Below, piece by piece: positions 8,170-15,285 of a DNA stretch of 24,345 nt. The stretch comes from Acidobacteriota bacterium (GTDB lineage Bacteria > Acidobacteriota > Blastocatellia > Pyrinomonadales > Pyrinomonadaceae). The translations under genes were made by a program, and so were the position numbers. The DNA is taken from NCBI GenBank assembly GCA_023391155.1, contig JAEWBM010000087.1, positions 1-24,345 on the forward strand, given 5' to 3'. The notes below the pieces were generated by a model. That model was not told where the DNA came from, searched no databases, and saw only the letters and a program-made list of their open reading frames with translations. Numbering within the stretch: position 1 is the stretch's first letter; every line of letters begins with the position of its first letter.

Positions 8170-8511
8170 ATGGCGGATAATCACATAGAACACGAACACG
8201 AACACGAGCACGCACATATCGGGATGCCCGGGTACCTGGGGGTCTTTGCCATCCTGGTGGTGGGGACGCTATTTACCTACTGGTCGTCATTCTGGGACCT
8301 CGACAGCATTTTCCCGGGCGCGAACACGCTGCTTGCTTTGATGATCGCGTTTACCAAAATGACGTTCGTTATGCTCTATTTCATGCACGTCAGGTGGAGC
8401 ACGCGACTAGTATGGCTGGCGGCGGTGGCAAGCTTTTTCTGGATGGCGATAATGTTCGCCTTTACCATGCAGGATTACTTTACCCGTTCGCTCGGTGTAT
8501 TCACCGGGTAA
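8170..8511 (+). CDS. coxD: Cytochrome c oxidase subunit IV (prokaryotic type)
   Basis: This 113-residue small oxidase subunit has three hydrophobic helices (about residues 18-38, 52-73 and 77-99). It matches the caa3/prokaryotic subunit IV family, including the segment AFTKMTFVMLYFMHVRWS. The N-terminus is strikingly His/Glu-rich (HIEHEHEHEHAHIG), suggesting metal binding, though His-rich tails are common in these subunits and their role is unknown. It starts 6 bp after coxC and is the last gene before the terminator at 8541. Confidence 0.9.
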   Translation: MADNHIEHEHEHEHAHIGMPGYLGVFAILVVGTLFTYWSSFWDLDSIFPGANTLLALMIAFTKMTFVMLYFMHVRWSTRLVWLAAVASFFWMAIMFAFTMQDYFTRSLGVFTG

Positions 8512-8540
8512 GGCGGGCTTCTCCTAACCGGAATGACAAG

Positions 8541-8566
8541 GCGGGGGCAAATGGCTCCCGCTTTTT
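8541..8566 (+). terminator. Rho-independent terminator of the ACIII-oxidase operon
   Basis: GCGGGGGC (8541-8548) pairs with GCTCCCGC (8554-8561; one G-T pair) around a 5-base loop, followed by TTTTT (8562-8566). It lies 30 bp after the coxD stop and separates the respiratory operon from the lipoprotein unit that starts at 8696. Confidence 0.85.
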
Positions 8567-8695
8567 GCGTCTATCAATAAGTTAGGATTACCGCCCCGCG
8601 CGTGTTATTATTTTCGGTTTGATGGGAACTCGGGCGGGTTTTACGCGTATGTAAGAGGGACAACAGACCGGCACCGAAACACATCAGATTCTGTA

Positions 8696-9775
8696 ATGTT
8701 TACCCGACATCGAAGCCACATTGCGCTAGCGCTGTTATTCTTGATCGGCGGCCTATATTCCACGGGCTGCAATATCGTCAAGAAAGAAAGCAAAACACCG
8801 ACGCTGCTTAAGGTTGAAGAGGCCACGCAGGCTTTTTTAATGAGCGAGGTTAACCGTTTTGCGCGTGTCGATTCGATGCGGGCAAAGATGGACCTCAAGT
8901 TTGAGGACAATTCGTTCGCTCAGTTCGGAAGCAAAGAGGTTTACCGGTCGGCCGACGGCGAGATCGTCGTGCAGCGTCCGGCGAATATCCTGCTCAAGGT
9001 ACAAGTGCCGGTCATCAAGACGGACGTCGCACAGATGACCTCGGACGGTGAAAAGTTTCAGGTAGCCATCTTGCAGGACGGCGGCAGCGGAAAGTATAAG
9101 AAGTTCGTCATCGGGACAAATTCCGCCGATTATAGCCGGCTGCAGCGGGAACTTGACGCAAACAATGGTGACAACGCTGTTCGCGAGAACGTGAATGCTT
9201 TTGCCAATCTTCGTCCGCAGCATTTTACTGACGCAATGCTCGTCAGGCCGACCGACGACGCGCATTACTATACCCAAAGTACGATCTACCAGATCGAAGA
9301 GGATATTACCCAGGATAGAAAATCGCCTCTTCGTGTGGTGAATCGAGGGTATTATCTGCTCGACGAATTTGCCCGTACCGCGGACGGGGGGCTGCAGATC
9401 ACCCGGCGTTTCTGGTTCGACAGAGTTGCAAAGATCAGGCTTGCCCGCCAACAGCTTTTCGACGCGCGGGGCGAGATCGAATCCGACATCACCTATGGCC
9501 GCGAGGGAACGCTGACCGACACGGGAGATTACCGGAATCTGCCGCTGCAGATCATCGTCACACGTCCATTGGATAAGTACTCGATGCGTCTTACCTACAA
9601 GGCTCCGGAGGCGGTCGTGATCGGCCATGAATTTCCGGCGACCGCATTTGTTCTTCAGAACAGCTGGAACCTGGACGTCCTCGATCTTGATAAAGAGCTG
9701 CAGGAGGCAACGGCGGCGGCCGTGCCGGCCCAGCCTGCGAACAAACCTCCCTCAAACGCCTCGCGTTATCAATAG
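8696..9775 (+). CDS. LolA/LolB-fold-like lipoprotein (unnamed)
   Basis: This 359-residue predicted lipoprotein has a signal peptide with a hydrophobic core ALALLFLIGGLY and candidate lipidation Cys25 in STGC (a less typical lipobox). The mature protein alternates short beta-prone strands such as SMRAKMDLKFED, VYRSADGEIVV, ILLKVQVPVIKTDVAQM and GEKFQVAIL. This pattern resembles the open beta-barrel of LolA, LolB and DUF4292-type lipoproteins that hold lipid chains. No enzyme motif is visible. The C-terminal 30 residues are Ala/Pro-rich. The LolD-like ATPase gene begins 5 bp after the stop and LolA is two genes on, which supports a role in lipoprotein or lipid transfer to the outer membrane. 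The LolB-like role is inference; the fold assignment rests on pattern only. Confidence 0.8.
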   Translation: MFTRHRSHIALALLFLIGGLYSTGCNIVKKESKTPTLLKVEEATQAFLMSEVNRFARVDSMRAKMDLKFEDNSFAQFGSKEVYRSADGEIVVQRPANILLKVQVPVIKTDVAQMTSDGEKFQVAILQDGGSGKYKKFVIGTNSADYSRLQRELDANNGDNAVRENVNAFANLRPQHFTDAMLVRPTDDAHYYTQSTIYQIEEDITQDRKSPLRVVNRGYYLLDEFARTADGGLQITRRFWFDRVAKIRLARQQLFDARGEIESDITYGREGTLTDTGDYRNLPLQIIVTRPLDKYSMRLTYKAPEAVVIGHEFPATAFVLQNSWNLDVLDLDKELQEATAAAVPAQPANKPPSNASRYQ

Positions 9776-9780
9776 TTTTA

Positions 9781-10458
9781 ATGAAAACGATCTTACAAAC
9801 CGAGAACCTGACGAAATCCTACAGGATCGGAAAGATGCAGGTCCCCGCCTTGCGCGGGGTTTCGCTTGATGTGAAAGAGGGCGAATTTGTGGCGATAATG
9901 GGCCCTTCGGGCTGCGGCAAATCGACCCTGCTCCATTTGCTCGGCGGACTGCTGAGCCCGACCGAAGGCAAGATCATTATCGACGGCGAGGATATTTCAA
10001 AGGTCTCGGACGCAAAACGAACCGATATTCGGCGGCGAAAGATCGGGTTTGTGTTCCAGCGGTTCAATCTTTTTCCCACACTGACCGCCGAGGGAAACCT
10101 CAAATTGGCAGAGCGTATCCACACCGGCAACGGTTCGCACGATTCTGCCAACCGGCGTGAGGTCTTGCGGCTTTTGAAACTCGAAGATAAAATGCACCAC
10201 AAGCCGCTTGAAATGTCGGGCGGCGAACAACAGAGGGTGGCATTGGCCCGTGCCGTGATCAACAGCCCGGCGATAATCCTGGCGGATGAGCCGACGGGCA
10301 ATCTCGACACCGAGAATTCGCAGATCGTGCTGGATATGTTCAAAAAGCTGAACGAAGAGTTTAACCAGACGATCATCATGATAACGCACAACCCTGAGGC
10401 CGCGGCGGTCTGTTCGCGGACGATAAGGATGCGGGACGGCCGGGTGGTGGAAGAATAG
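9781..10458 (+). CDS. lolD: LolD/MacB-family ABC transporter ATP-binding protein
   Basis: This 225-residue ATPase has the typical size of LolD/FtsE/MacB subunits. It has Walker A GPSGCGKST (residues 41-49), the family's Q-loop region FQRFNLFPTLTAEGN, signature SGGEQQRVALARA from Ser146, Walker B ILADEPTGNLD with Asp169 and Glu170, and the H-loop His in MITHNPEAA. LolD powers extraction of outer-membrane lipoproteins from the inner membrane together with LolC/E permeases. No permease gene lies next to it here; the neighbours are a lipoprotein, a one-helix protein and LolA. The symbol lolD rests on this context: sequence alone also fits other MacB-type exporters. Confidence 0.88.
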   Translation: MKTILQTENLTKSYRIGKMQVPALRGVSLDVKEGEFVAIMGPSGCGKSTLLHLLGGLLSPTEGKIIIDGEDISKVSDAKRTDIRRRKIGFVFQRFNLFPTLTAEGNLKLAERIHTGNGSHDSANRREVLRLLKLEDKMHHKPLEMSGGEQQRVALARAVINSPAIILADEPTGNLDTENSQIVLDMFKKLNEEFNQTIIMITHNPEAAAVCSRTIRMRDGRVVEE

Positions 10459-10464
10459 TTTCAA

Positions 10465-10767
10465 ATGGGGCGATTAAAGCGATTGATCCTGTGGGATCAC
10501 GGCCGCGAGACATCCGTGTATGTGATCTTTTGCCTGTTGATCGTCGCATTCATTTTTTTGACGCCCAAAACGTGGTTCGATAACAAGGAAAAACTTGCAA
10601 CCCATACGTCGAGAATAATCGTCAAAGAATCTGAATTTTCGGCCGACCGGGCAGCGATGCAGCAGCGCATCCGCGAAATGAGCGGAAACCCAAATGCGGA
10701 AATTGTGGAGACGCGAGAAAAGCTGAACGGTAAAGGCGAAAAGGTTTACGAGATAGAGATCCGATAA
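10465..10767 (+). CDS. Small single-helix membrane protein in the Lol-like unit, function unknown
   Basis: This 100-residue protein is not recognised. A basic N-terminus (MGRLKRLILWDHGRE) precedes one membrane helix at about residues 18-33 (VYVIFCLLIVAFIFL). A charged domain of about 65 residues follows, likely on the periplasmic side, with an Arg/Glu-rich helix (FSADRAAMQQRIREM) and a beta-prone end. It begins 6 bp after the lolD-like gene and ends 32 bp before lolA, so it is probably co-transcribed with both. It might help couple the ATPase to a membrane partner, but it is far too small to replace a LolC/E permease. Confidence 0.75.
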   Translation: MGRLKRLILWDHGRETSVYVIFCLLIVAFIFLTPKTWFDNKEKLATHTSRIIVKESEFSADRAAMQQRIREMSGNPNAEIVETREKLNGKGEKVYEIEIR

Positions 10768-10799
10768 TCTTCCCAAATATAATTCGGAGCAGCGATCAT

Positions 10800-11492
10800 A
10801 TGAAGAAATTTATACGTGTATCATTCGCCGCCGCAGTGCTGACGGCCGCTTTCGGTCTTTTCGGGACGGGAGAGGCATCGGCGCAGAATCTGACCGAGAT
10901 CTTTAACCGGATGGACGCGCACAACAAAGCGCTCACGTCGCTGCGTGCAAACGTGACGATGGAGAAGATGAATTCGCAGCTCGGCGGCATAGTGGATAAA
11001 ACAGAAGGCCGCGTTCAGTATCTGCCGCAAAGAAACAAAAATCCGTATGTTCGTATCGATTGGGTCAAGCCGGAAGAATCGATGGCGGTCGTTAACAAGC
11101 AATATGTTCTTTTTCGCCCGGGACTGAAACAGGCATATACGGGAAACACGGATAAAGCAAAAGGGAATGCCACCTCGGCCGGAGCCCTCGCGTTTATGAA
11201 TATGAGCCGAGCAGAACTACGGACGAACTACGATGCGACATTTCTGAATACAGCGACGCTTTCGAACGGGGTCCGTGCCTGGCACATCCGCTTGACGCCC
11301 AAGGTTAAGACCAGTTACCAATGGGCAGAGGTTTGGGTGGACGCGAACGGGATGCCGGTGCAGACCCGTATCCTTGAGGCAAACAACGATACGACGACCG
11401 TTTTGCTGACGAATATCGAGAAGAATGTTCGCATTGACGCCGCGGCCTTTAAGATCAATATCCCGAAGGGAACCAAGATACTTAAGAGCTAA
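10800..11492 (+). CDS. lolA: LolA-like outer-membrane lipoprotein carrier protein
   Basis: This 230-residue periplasmic protein resembles LolA, which ferries lipoproteins across the periplasm. The signal peptide starts MKKFIRVSFAAAVLTAAFG and probably ends at ASA (residues 26-28). The mature protein has the LolA layout. An N-terminal helix (LTEIFNRMDAHNKALTSLRA) is followed by strands such as VTMEKMNS and GRVQYLPQRNKNPYVRIDWVKPEE, then by WHIRLTPK, the strand AEVWVDANGMPVQTRILEANN and DTTTVLLTNIEKN. An internal Cys is absent. It ends the four-gene unit and is followed by a terminator at 11520. Related outer-membrane lipoprotein-sorting proteins in Acidobacteriota are often annotated only as LolA-like, so the precise client is unknown. 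Confidence 0.88.
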   Translation: MKKFIRVSFAAAVLTAAFGLFGTGEASAQNLTEIFNRMDAHNKALTSLRANVTMEKMNSQLGGIVDKTEGRVQYLPQRNKNPYVRIDWVKPEESMAVVNKQYVLFRPGLKQAYTGNTDKAKGNATSAGALAFMNMSRAELRTNYDATFLNTATLSNGVRAWHIRLTPKVKTSYQWAEVWVDANGMPVQTRILEANNDTTTVLLTNIEKNVRIDAAAFKINIPKGTKILKS

Positions 11493-11519
11493 GCGGCGGC
11501 AGAAGCCTGCGATCCAAGG

Positions 11520-11545
11520 GCCCCGGGCACCGTACCGGGGCTTTT
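11520..11545 (+). terminator. Rho-independent terminator after lolA
   Basis: GCCCCGG (11520-11526) pairs perfectly with CCGGGGC (11535-11541) around an 8-base loop, followed by TTTT (11542-11545). It lies 28 bp after the lolA stop. Confidence 0.75.
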
Positions 11546-11606
11546 GCGTTTGAATCGTGGAATTTCAGGCTCTATAATCAAGAGTTTAGTTCGCTTCCGA
11601 CTTCCT

Positions 11607-12632
11607 ATGCCAAAGGCAAGCAGTTTCAGCAGATTTACGCGAGGAGTGCGGCACACGGCCCGCGCGTTTCTCTCGACCAAGCACCCGGTGCTGGTACATA
11701 TCGTACCGATGCGGCGGTGCAATCTTTCCTGCGCTTACTGCAATGAGTATGACAAGACGTCGGATCCGGTGCCGATCGATGTCATGCTTGAGCGGATCGA
11801 TAAACTCGCCGAGTTCGGCACATCGGTGATAACGATCTCGGGCGGCGAGCCGATGATGCACCCGAATATTTACGACATCATCGCCCGCATCCGCCATCAC
11901 GGAATGATCGCGGGGCTGATCTCGAACGGATATTATTTTCAGCCTGAAAAGGTCAAGAAACTTAACGAGGCGGGTCTCGATTACCTGCAGATCTCGATCG
12001 ATAACGTGACGCCCGACGACGTATCGAAAAAGAGCCTCAAGGTCCTCGATCAAAAGCTCGTGAACCTGCGGGATCACGCTAAGTTCAAGGTCAATATCAA
12101 CTCGGTGGTCGGAGGCGGCGTTGCAAATCCGGAAGAGGCTCTTATTATCGCGAACCGAGCCCGCGAGCTTGGCTTTTCGTCGACGGTCGGCGTCATTCAT
12201 GACGAAATGGGCCTCAACAAAGGCCTGACCGATCGCGAGAAAGAGGTGTACAAAGAGATCAAATCCAAAGGCGCACGTTCATACGCACGCTGGAACTGGT
12301 TTCAAGATGACCTCGTCGAGGGCGGCGAATACGAATGGCGTTGCCGTGCAGGTGCCCGTTACCTTTACATCGACGAGAGCGGCATCGTTAGCTGGTGCTC
12401 ACAGCAACGCGGTACGCCCGGCATCCCGCTGCTGGAATACACTCGCGAGGATATGGAGCGCGAGTACATCACCGAAAAGTGGTGTGCCCCGGCGTGTACG
12501 ATCCAGTGCGTCCATCAGGTCGGGCACCTCGACGCGTGGCGGGACCCGCAGATATCGCTGAACGGTTACAATGGCCGGCGCGGCGGAAAGCTCAAAGAAG
12601 AGACCGTTGCTCAGGTCCTCAACGCAGAATAA
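11607..12632 (+). CDS. Radical SAM enzyme with Cys-rich C-terminal region
   Basis: This 341-residue enzyme carries the radical SAM cluster motif CNLSCAYC (Cys38, Cys42, Cys45), which binds the [4Fe-4S] cluster that cleaves S-adenosylmethionine. A GGEP motif (ISGGEPMMHP) for SAM binding follows about 50 residues later, then QISID on a later strand of the barrel. The C-terminal third has further Cys in EWRCRAG, SWCSQQ and KWCAPACTIQC, consistent with a SPASM-like or twitch-like auxiliary cluster region. Substrate is unknown; relatives include MoaA, NifB, PqqE and peptide-modifying enzymes, but no short precursor peptide is evident beside it. The start at 11607 is preferred because an upstream TTG at 11544 lies in the terminator of the previous gene. 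Confidence 0.87.
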   Translation: MPKASSFSRFTRGVRHTARAFLSTKHPVLVHIVPMRRCNLSCAYCNEYDKTSDPVPIDVMLERIDKLAEFGTSVITISGGEPMMHPNIYDIIARIRHHGMIAGLISNGYYFQPEKVKKLNEAGLDYLQISIDNVTPDDVSKKSLKVLDQKLVNLRDHAKFKVNINSVVGGGVANPEEALIIANRARELGFSSTVGVIHDEMGLNKGLTDREKEVYKEIKSKGARSYARWNWFQDDLVEGGEYEWRCRAGARYLYIDESGIVSWCSQQRGTPGIPLLEYTREDMEREYITEKWCAPACTIQCVHQVGHLDAWRDPQISLNGYNGRRGGKLKEETVAQVLNAE

Positions 12633-12644
12633 CCCTTACAATAT

Positions 12645-13226
12645 ATGGCGAATGACGAACGGCCGCTGAAGATCCCGCTCCTTCTTGGAACCAACCGCGA
12701 AGGGCGCGAAAGCGAGAACGCCGCCCGTTGGGTGCATCGGAAAATGACCGAGCGAGGAATCGATTCAAAGTTTTTCGACGTCGCCGATTTCGATCTGCCG
12801 CAGCATGATTACGGCACTGCGCTGGGAAAAGATTTTCCCGAGTGGCGGAATGCGATCATCGAAGCCGACGGGCTCGTGATCGTGACTCCCGAATATAACC
12901 ACGGATATCCCGGCGTGCTAAAGAGCGTGATGGACCTTCTTCTCCGTGAGTACGTACATAAAGCAGTAGGCTTGGTTGGTGTTTCATCTGGCCCGTGGGG
13001 CGGGACCCGTGTCATCGAGGCGTGCTTGCCGATGGTCCGCGAATTGGGCCTGGCGGTGTCGTTTCGGGATCTGCATTTTCCGAGGATCAAGGACAAATTC
13101 GATGACAATGGCGAGATCACGGACGCCGCTTATGAAGGCCGGCTGGACGGTTTTCTCGACGAGCTGACCTGGCTGGCGGGAGCGCTCAGATGGGGACGCG
13201 AAAACCTGCCGTCAAAATATCACTGA
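12645..13226 (+). CDS. NADPH-dependent FMN reductase-family flavoprotein
   Basis: This 193-residue protein fits the NADPH-dependent FMN reductase / flavodoxin-like family. The FMN phosphate loop GTNREGRESE starts at residue 15, and the characteristic TPEYNHGYPGVLKSVMD segment begins at residue 81. A GVSSGPWGG loop follows at about 111-119. Such enzymes reduce flavin, quinones or azo compounds in the cytoplasm. It starts 12 bp after the radical SAM gene, so the pair is probably co-transcribed and the flavoprotein might supply electrons to it, although that is inference. Its last 7 bases overlap the 3' end of the convergent gene. Confidence 0.9.
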   Translation: MANDERPLKIPLLLGTNREGRESENAARWVHRKMTERGIDSKFFDVADFDLPQHDYGTALGKDFPEWRNAIIEADGLVIVTPEYNHGYPGVLKSVMDLLLREYVHKAVGLVGVSSGPWGGTRVIEACLPMVRELGLAVSFRDLHFPRIKDKFDDNGEITDAAYEGRLDGFLDELTWLAGALRWGRENLPSKYH

Positions 13227-15232
13227 TCAAAATTTCCGCCGAGATATTGCCAATCTGCCCCATCGAACCGCCACAGCCTTCCGAAATGATCGCGGATAAA
13301 CGCACCGCCCGCCACGGCCGTCGGCGAAACTGATAGCGTGTTGCCGATGTTTGCGAAATACCAACTGTCACCGAACATGTAAATACCAGCGTTGCCGTTC
13401 GGCATACGGGCAAAGATCGCAAGATTTCCGTTTATCATCGAGACGGATGGCCTGCCGGTTATCGGGCCGCTGCCCGTCACCGCCGAAAGGGAATTCCACG
13501 CCCATCCCTTTGATGTTTCAGATGCCTGCCAGAGGTCTCCGCTCAGGCCGCGGACGTAAGCACGAAGACTGCCATCCGCGAGAATGACGCCCGCCGGGTC
13601 GGCCGTCATCAGCCCGCCGACAAATTCCACGGTCCATGGCCCGTCGCCAGCTTTCCTGGCACAGTAAAGCGAACGGTCCCATCCGCGATAGAACACAGCG
13701 ATATTTCCGTCTCCGCTGCTTACCGCCGAAGGTGCTCCGAGTGCCTTGATGCCGCTGATAAGAGTGGATGTAATTCCATTTTCACCGGAGCTGAAATGGT
13801 AAAGGTAGTAATCTCGGCGCTGGGCGATCACGTCCCACTTACCCGGCCCGGAAGAAACTGCTGAGGGGTCTGATATCACGTGTTCGGCAATGATCTTTTC
13901 CCGGGTCCAAACGAACGGCTGGCGTGCCCGATGCGCTAGCCGGTTAGCCTTGGTCCGATAGAAGATGTCCCGAAGGAAAACGGACCCTTTCAAGGCGGCC
14001 GGTGTTCCGACAATCCCTGAATTTTTTACACGCGCCCAGTTGCCGAGACTGTTCATCCCCAGAAACCCGTCGCCGCCTCGGACGAACGCCTCGGTGATAT
14101 CGAACGCTCCGATCGACCGGCGGGCACGGTTTAGCTCAGGCAGGATCGTGTCGAATATCGCGTCCCAACTGGCCATATGGCCGTCGGCGGCCTCGTCGAT
14201 CTCCAGGCGAAAGAGGTCGTTGTCGCCCAGTTCCATTTGGCGGGTTCGAATTCGAGCTTCGTAGTCGCGGATAGCACCTATCCAGTCCAACCCGTTAGTG
14301 CGATCGGGGTCATGCTCTTCCTCGCTGAAACAGCAATCGTCGCGGCGGATCAGTGTTTGCACCATTCGCCGGCCCTGGCCCAGCGAAGAGAGCAAATAAA
14401 TATCGGGGTAGCCGGCGATGTGATAAAAGTTTGCGAGGTTCTGCTCGGCATCTCCAAACGAATTGATCCCCCTCGAGTAAAGCGGCATGCTGCCGGCGAT
14501 GTCAAAGGTGAGGCCGATGCGAGTGTCCATTGCGGAATAGACCGCCGCCGTCCACCCGCCCCCCGAAAATCCGATAAACGAATACTGATAATAATCGGGA
14601 AAGGAATCTACCTTGTCGTATGCCTCCAGATAGTTGATGAATGCGGCGACCGGCTCGACGAAATACTGCAGCGGGCTTCCCGACGGCGGATCCCATTCCG
14701 GGAGGTTAAAGAAATCGTTATGGGCCTCTGCGCCGGCGTCATCAAAAACGGTTATGGAGGTCTCGAAATGGACGCTTCGCGGCATGTAGACCGCGAGCAC
14801 CGAATAGCCCTCCGTCAATAGCGCCTGGATCGTCCGGCGCATCCCGAATCCGACGTCCGCGTCCTGCGGATCATCGTCAAAGCTCAAGCTGTGCCCGAGA
14901 TGAAGAACGACGAGGTGGCGGTTCGGTGTCTGGGGGACGAAGTGATGCGAATAGCTTTTGACCCCATTCGCCATCGTCACGGTCAACGTATCGATGCGGG
15001 CGAGTCCCGTCAGATCGCGGACGGGGCTCTTGTCGGCGATGATCACGGGCAGGTCCGGCAATTTGTCGTAAGGAAAACCCTGTGGGCCCCAAACATAGTT
15101 GATCAGCGATTGGCGTTTTTGATCCGCGTGCTCGACGGAACTGATGGTTACTTCGCGGTCGTTGACGATTCCGGCGTGTGCGGAAAAGACAAAGAGAAAC
15201 AGCAGAGCTGCGAAAAACGTGGGCCTGATCAT
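13220..15232 (-). CDS. Secreted alpha/beta-hydrolase-like protein with C-terminal propeller-like lectin region
   Basis: This 670-residue exported protein has the signal peptide MIRPTFFAALLFLFVFSAHA, with cleavage likely after Ala20. The first ~400 residues look like an alpha/beta-hydrolase. They include VVLHLGHSLSF, the strand YSVLAVYMPRS and a nucleophile elbow GFSGGGW with Ser223; candidate acid and His residues lie later (EIDEAADGHMASWD). From about residue 430 the protein has repeated units of roughly 45-50 residues with patterns such as GNIAVFYRGWDRSLYCA, GSLRAYVRGLSGDLW, GNLAIFARMPNGNAGIYMF and AFIRDHFGRLWRF. These resemble the DUF346/PLL-type beta-propeller lectins. Together this suggests a carbohydrate- or ester-directed secreted enzyme with a binding module. 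Substrate is unknown, and no matching named family was recognised for the full length. Confidence 0.85.
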   Translation of the reverse strand: MIRPTFFAALLFLFVFSAHAGIVNDREVTISSVEHADQKRQSLINYVWGPQGFPYDKLPDLPVIIADKSPVRDLTGLARIDTLTVTMANGVKSYSHHFVPQTPNRHLVVLHLGHSLSFDDDPQDADVGFGMRRTIQALLTEGYSVLAVYMPRSVHFETSITVFDDAGAEAHNDFFNLPEWDPPSGSPLQYFVEPVAAFINYLEAYDKVDSFPDYYQYSFIGFSGGGWTAAVYSAMDTRIGLTFDIAGSMPLYSRGINSFGDAEQNLANFYHIAGYPDIYLLSSLGQGRRMVQTLIRRDDCCFSEEEHDPDRTNGLDWIGAIRDYEARIRTRQMELGDNDLFRLEIDEAADGHMASWDAIFDTILPELNRARRSIGAFDITEAFVRGGDGFLGMNSLGNWARVKNSGIVGTPAALKGSVFLRDIFYRTKANRLAHRARQPFVWTREKIIAEHVISDPSAVSSGPGKWDVIAQRRDYYLYHFSSGENGITSTLISGIKALGAPSAVSSGDGNIAVFYRGWDRSLYCARKAGDGPWTVEFVGGLMTADPAGVILADGSLRAYVRGLSGDLWQASETSKGWAWNSLSAVTGSGPITGRPSVSMINGNLAIFARMPNGNAGIYMFGDSWYFANIGNTLSVSPTAVAGGAFIRDHFGRLWRFDGADWQYLGGNFDQ

Positions 15233-15285
15233 AACTACTTAACAGTTCCGGCGACGGGGAATGCCTGCCGGTAGATCCGCTTTGC

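Noticed and set aside
11544..11606. TTG start at 11544 for the radical SAM gene
   Set aside because: The TTG falls at the T-tract of the lolA terminator, so transcripts reading it would be ended there; the ATG at 11607 fits better.
13220..13226. Seven-base convergent overlap of the FMN reductase and hydrolase genes as a regulatory device
   Set aside because: Short convergent overlaps are common; no terminator or other structure is visible there.
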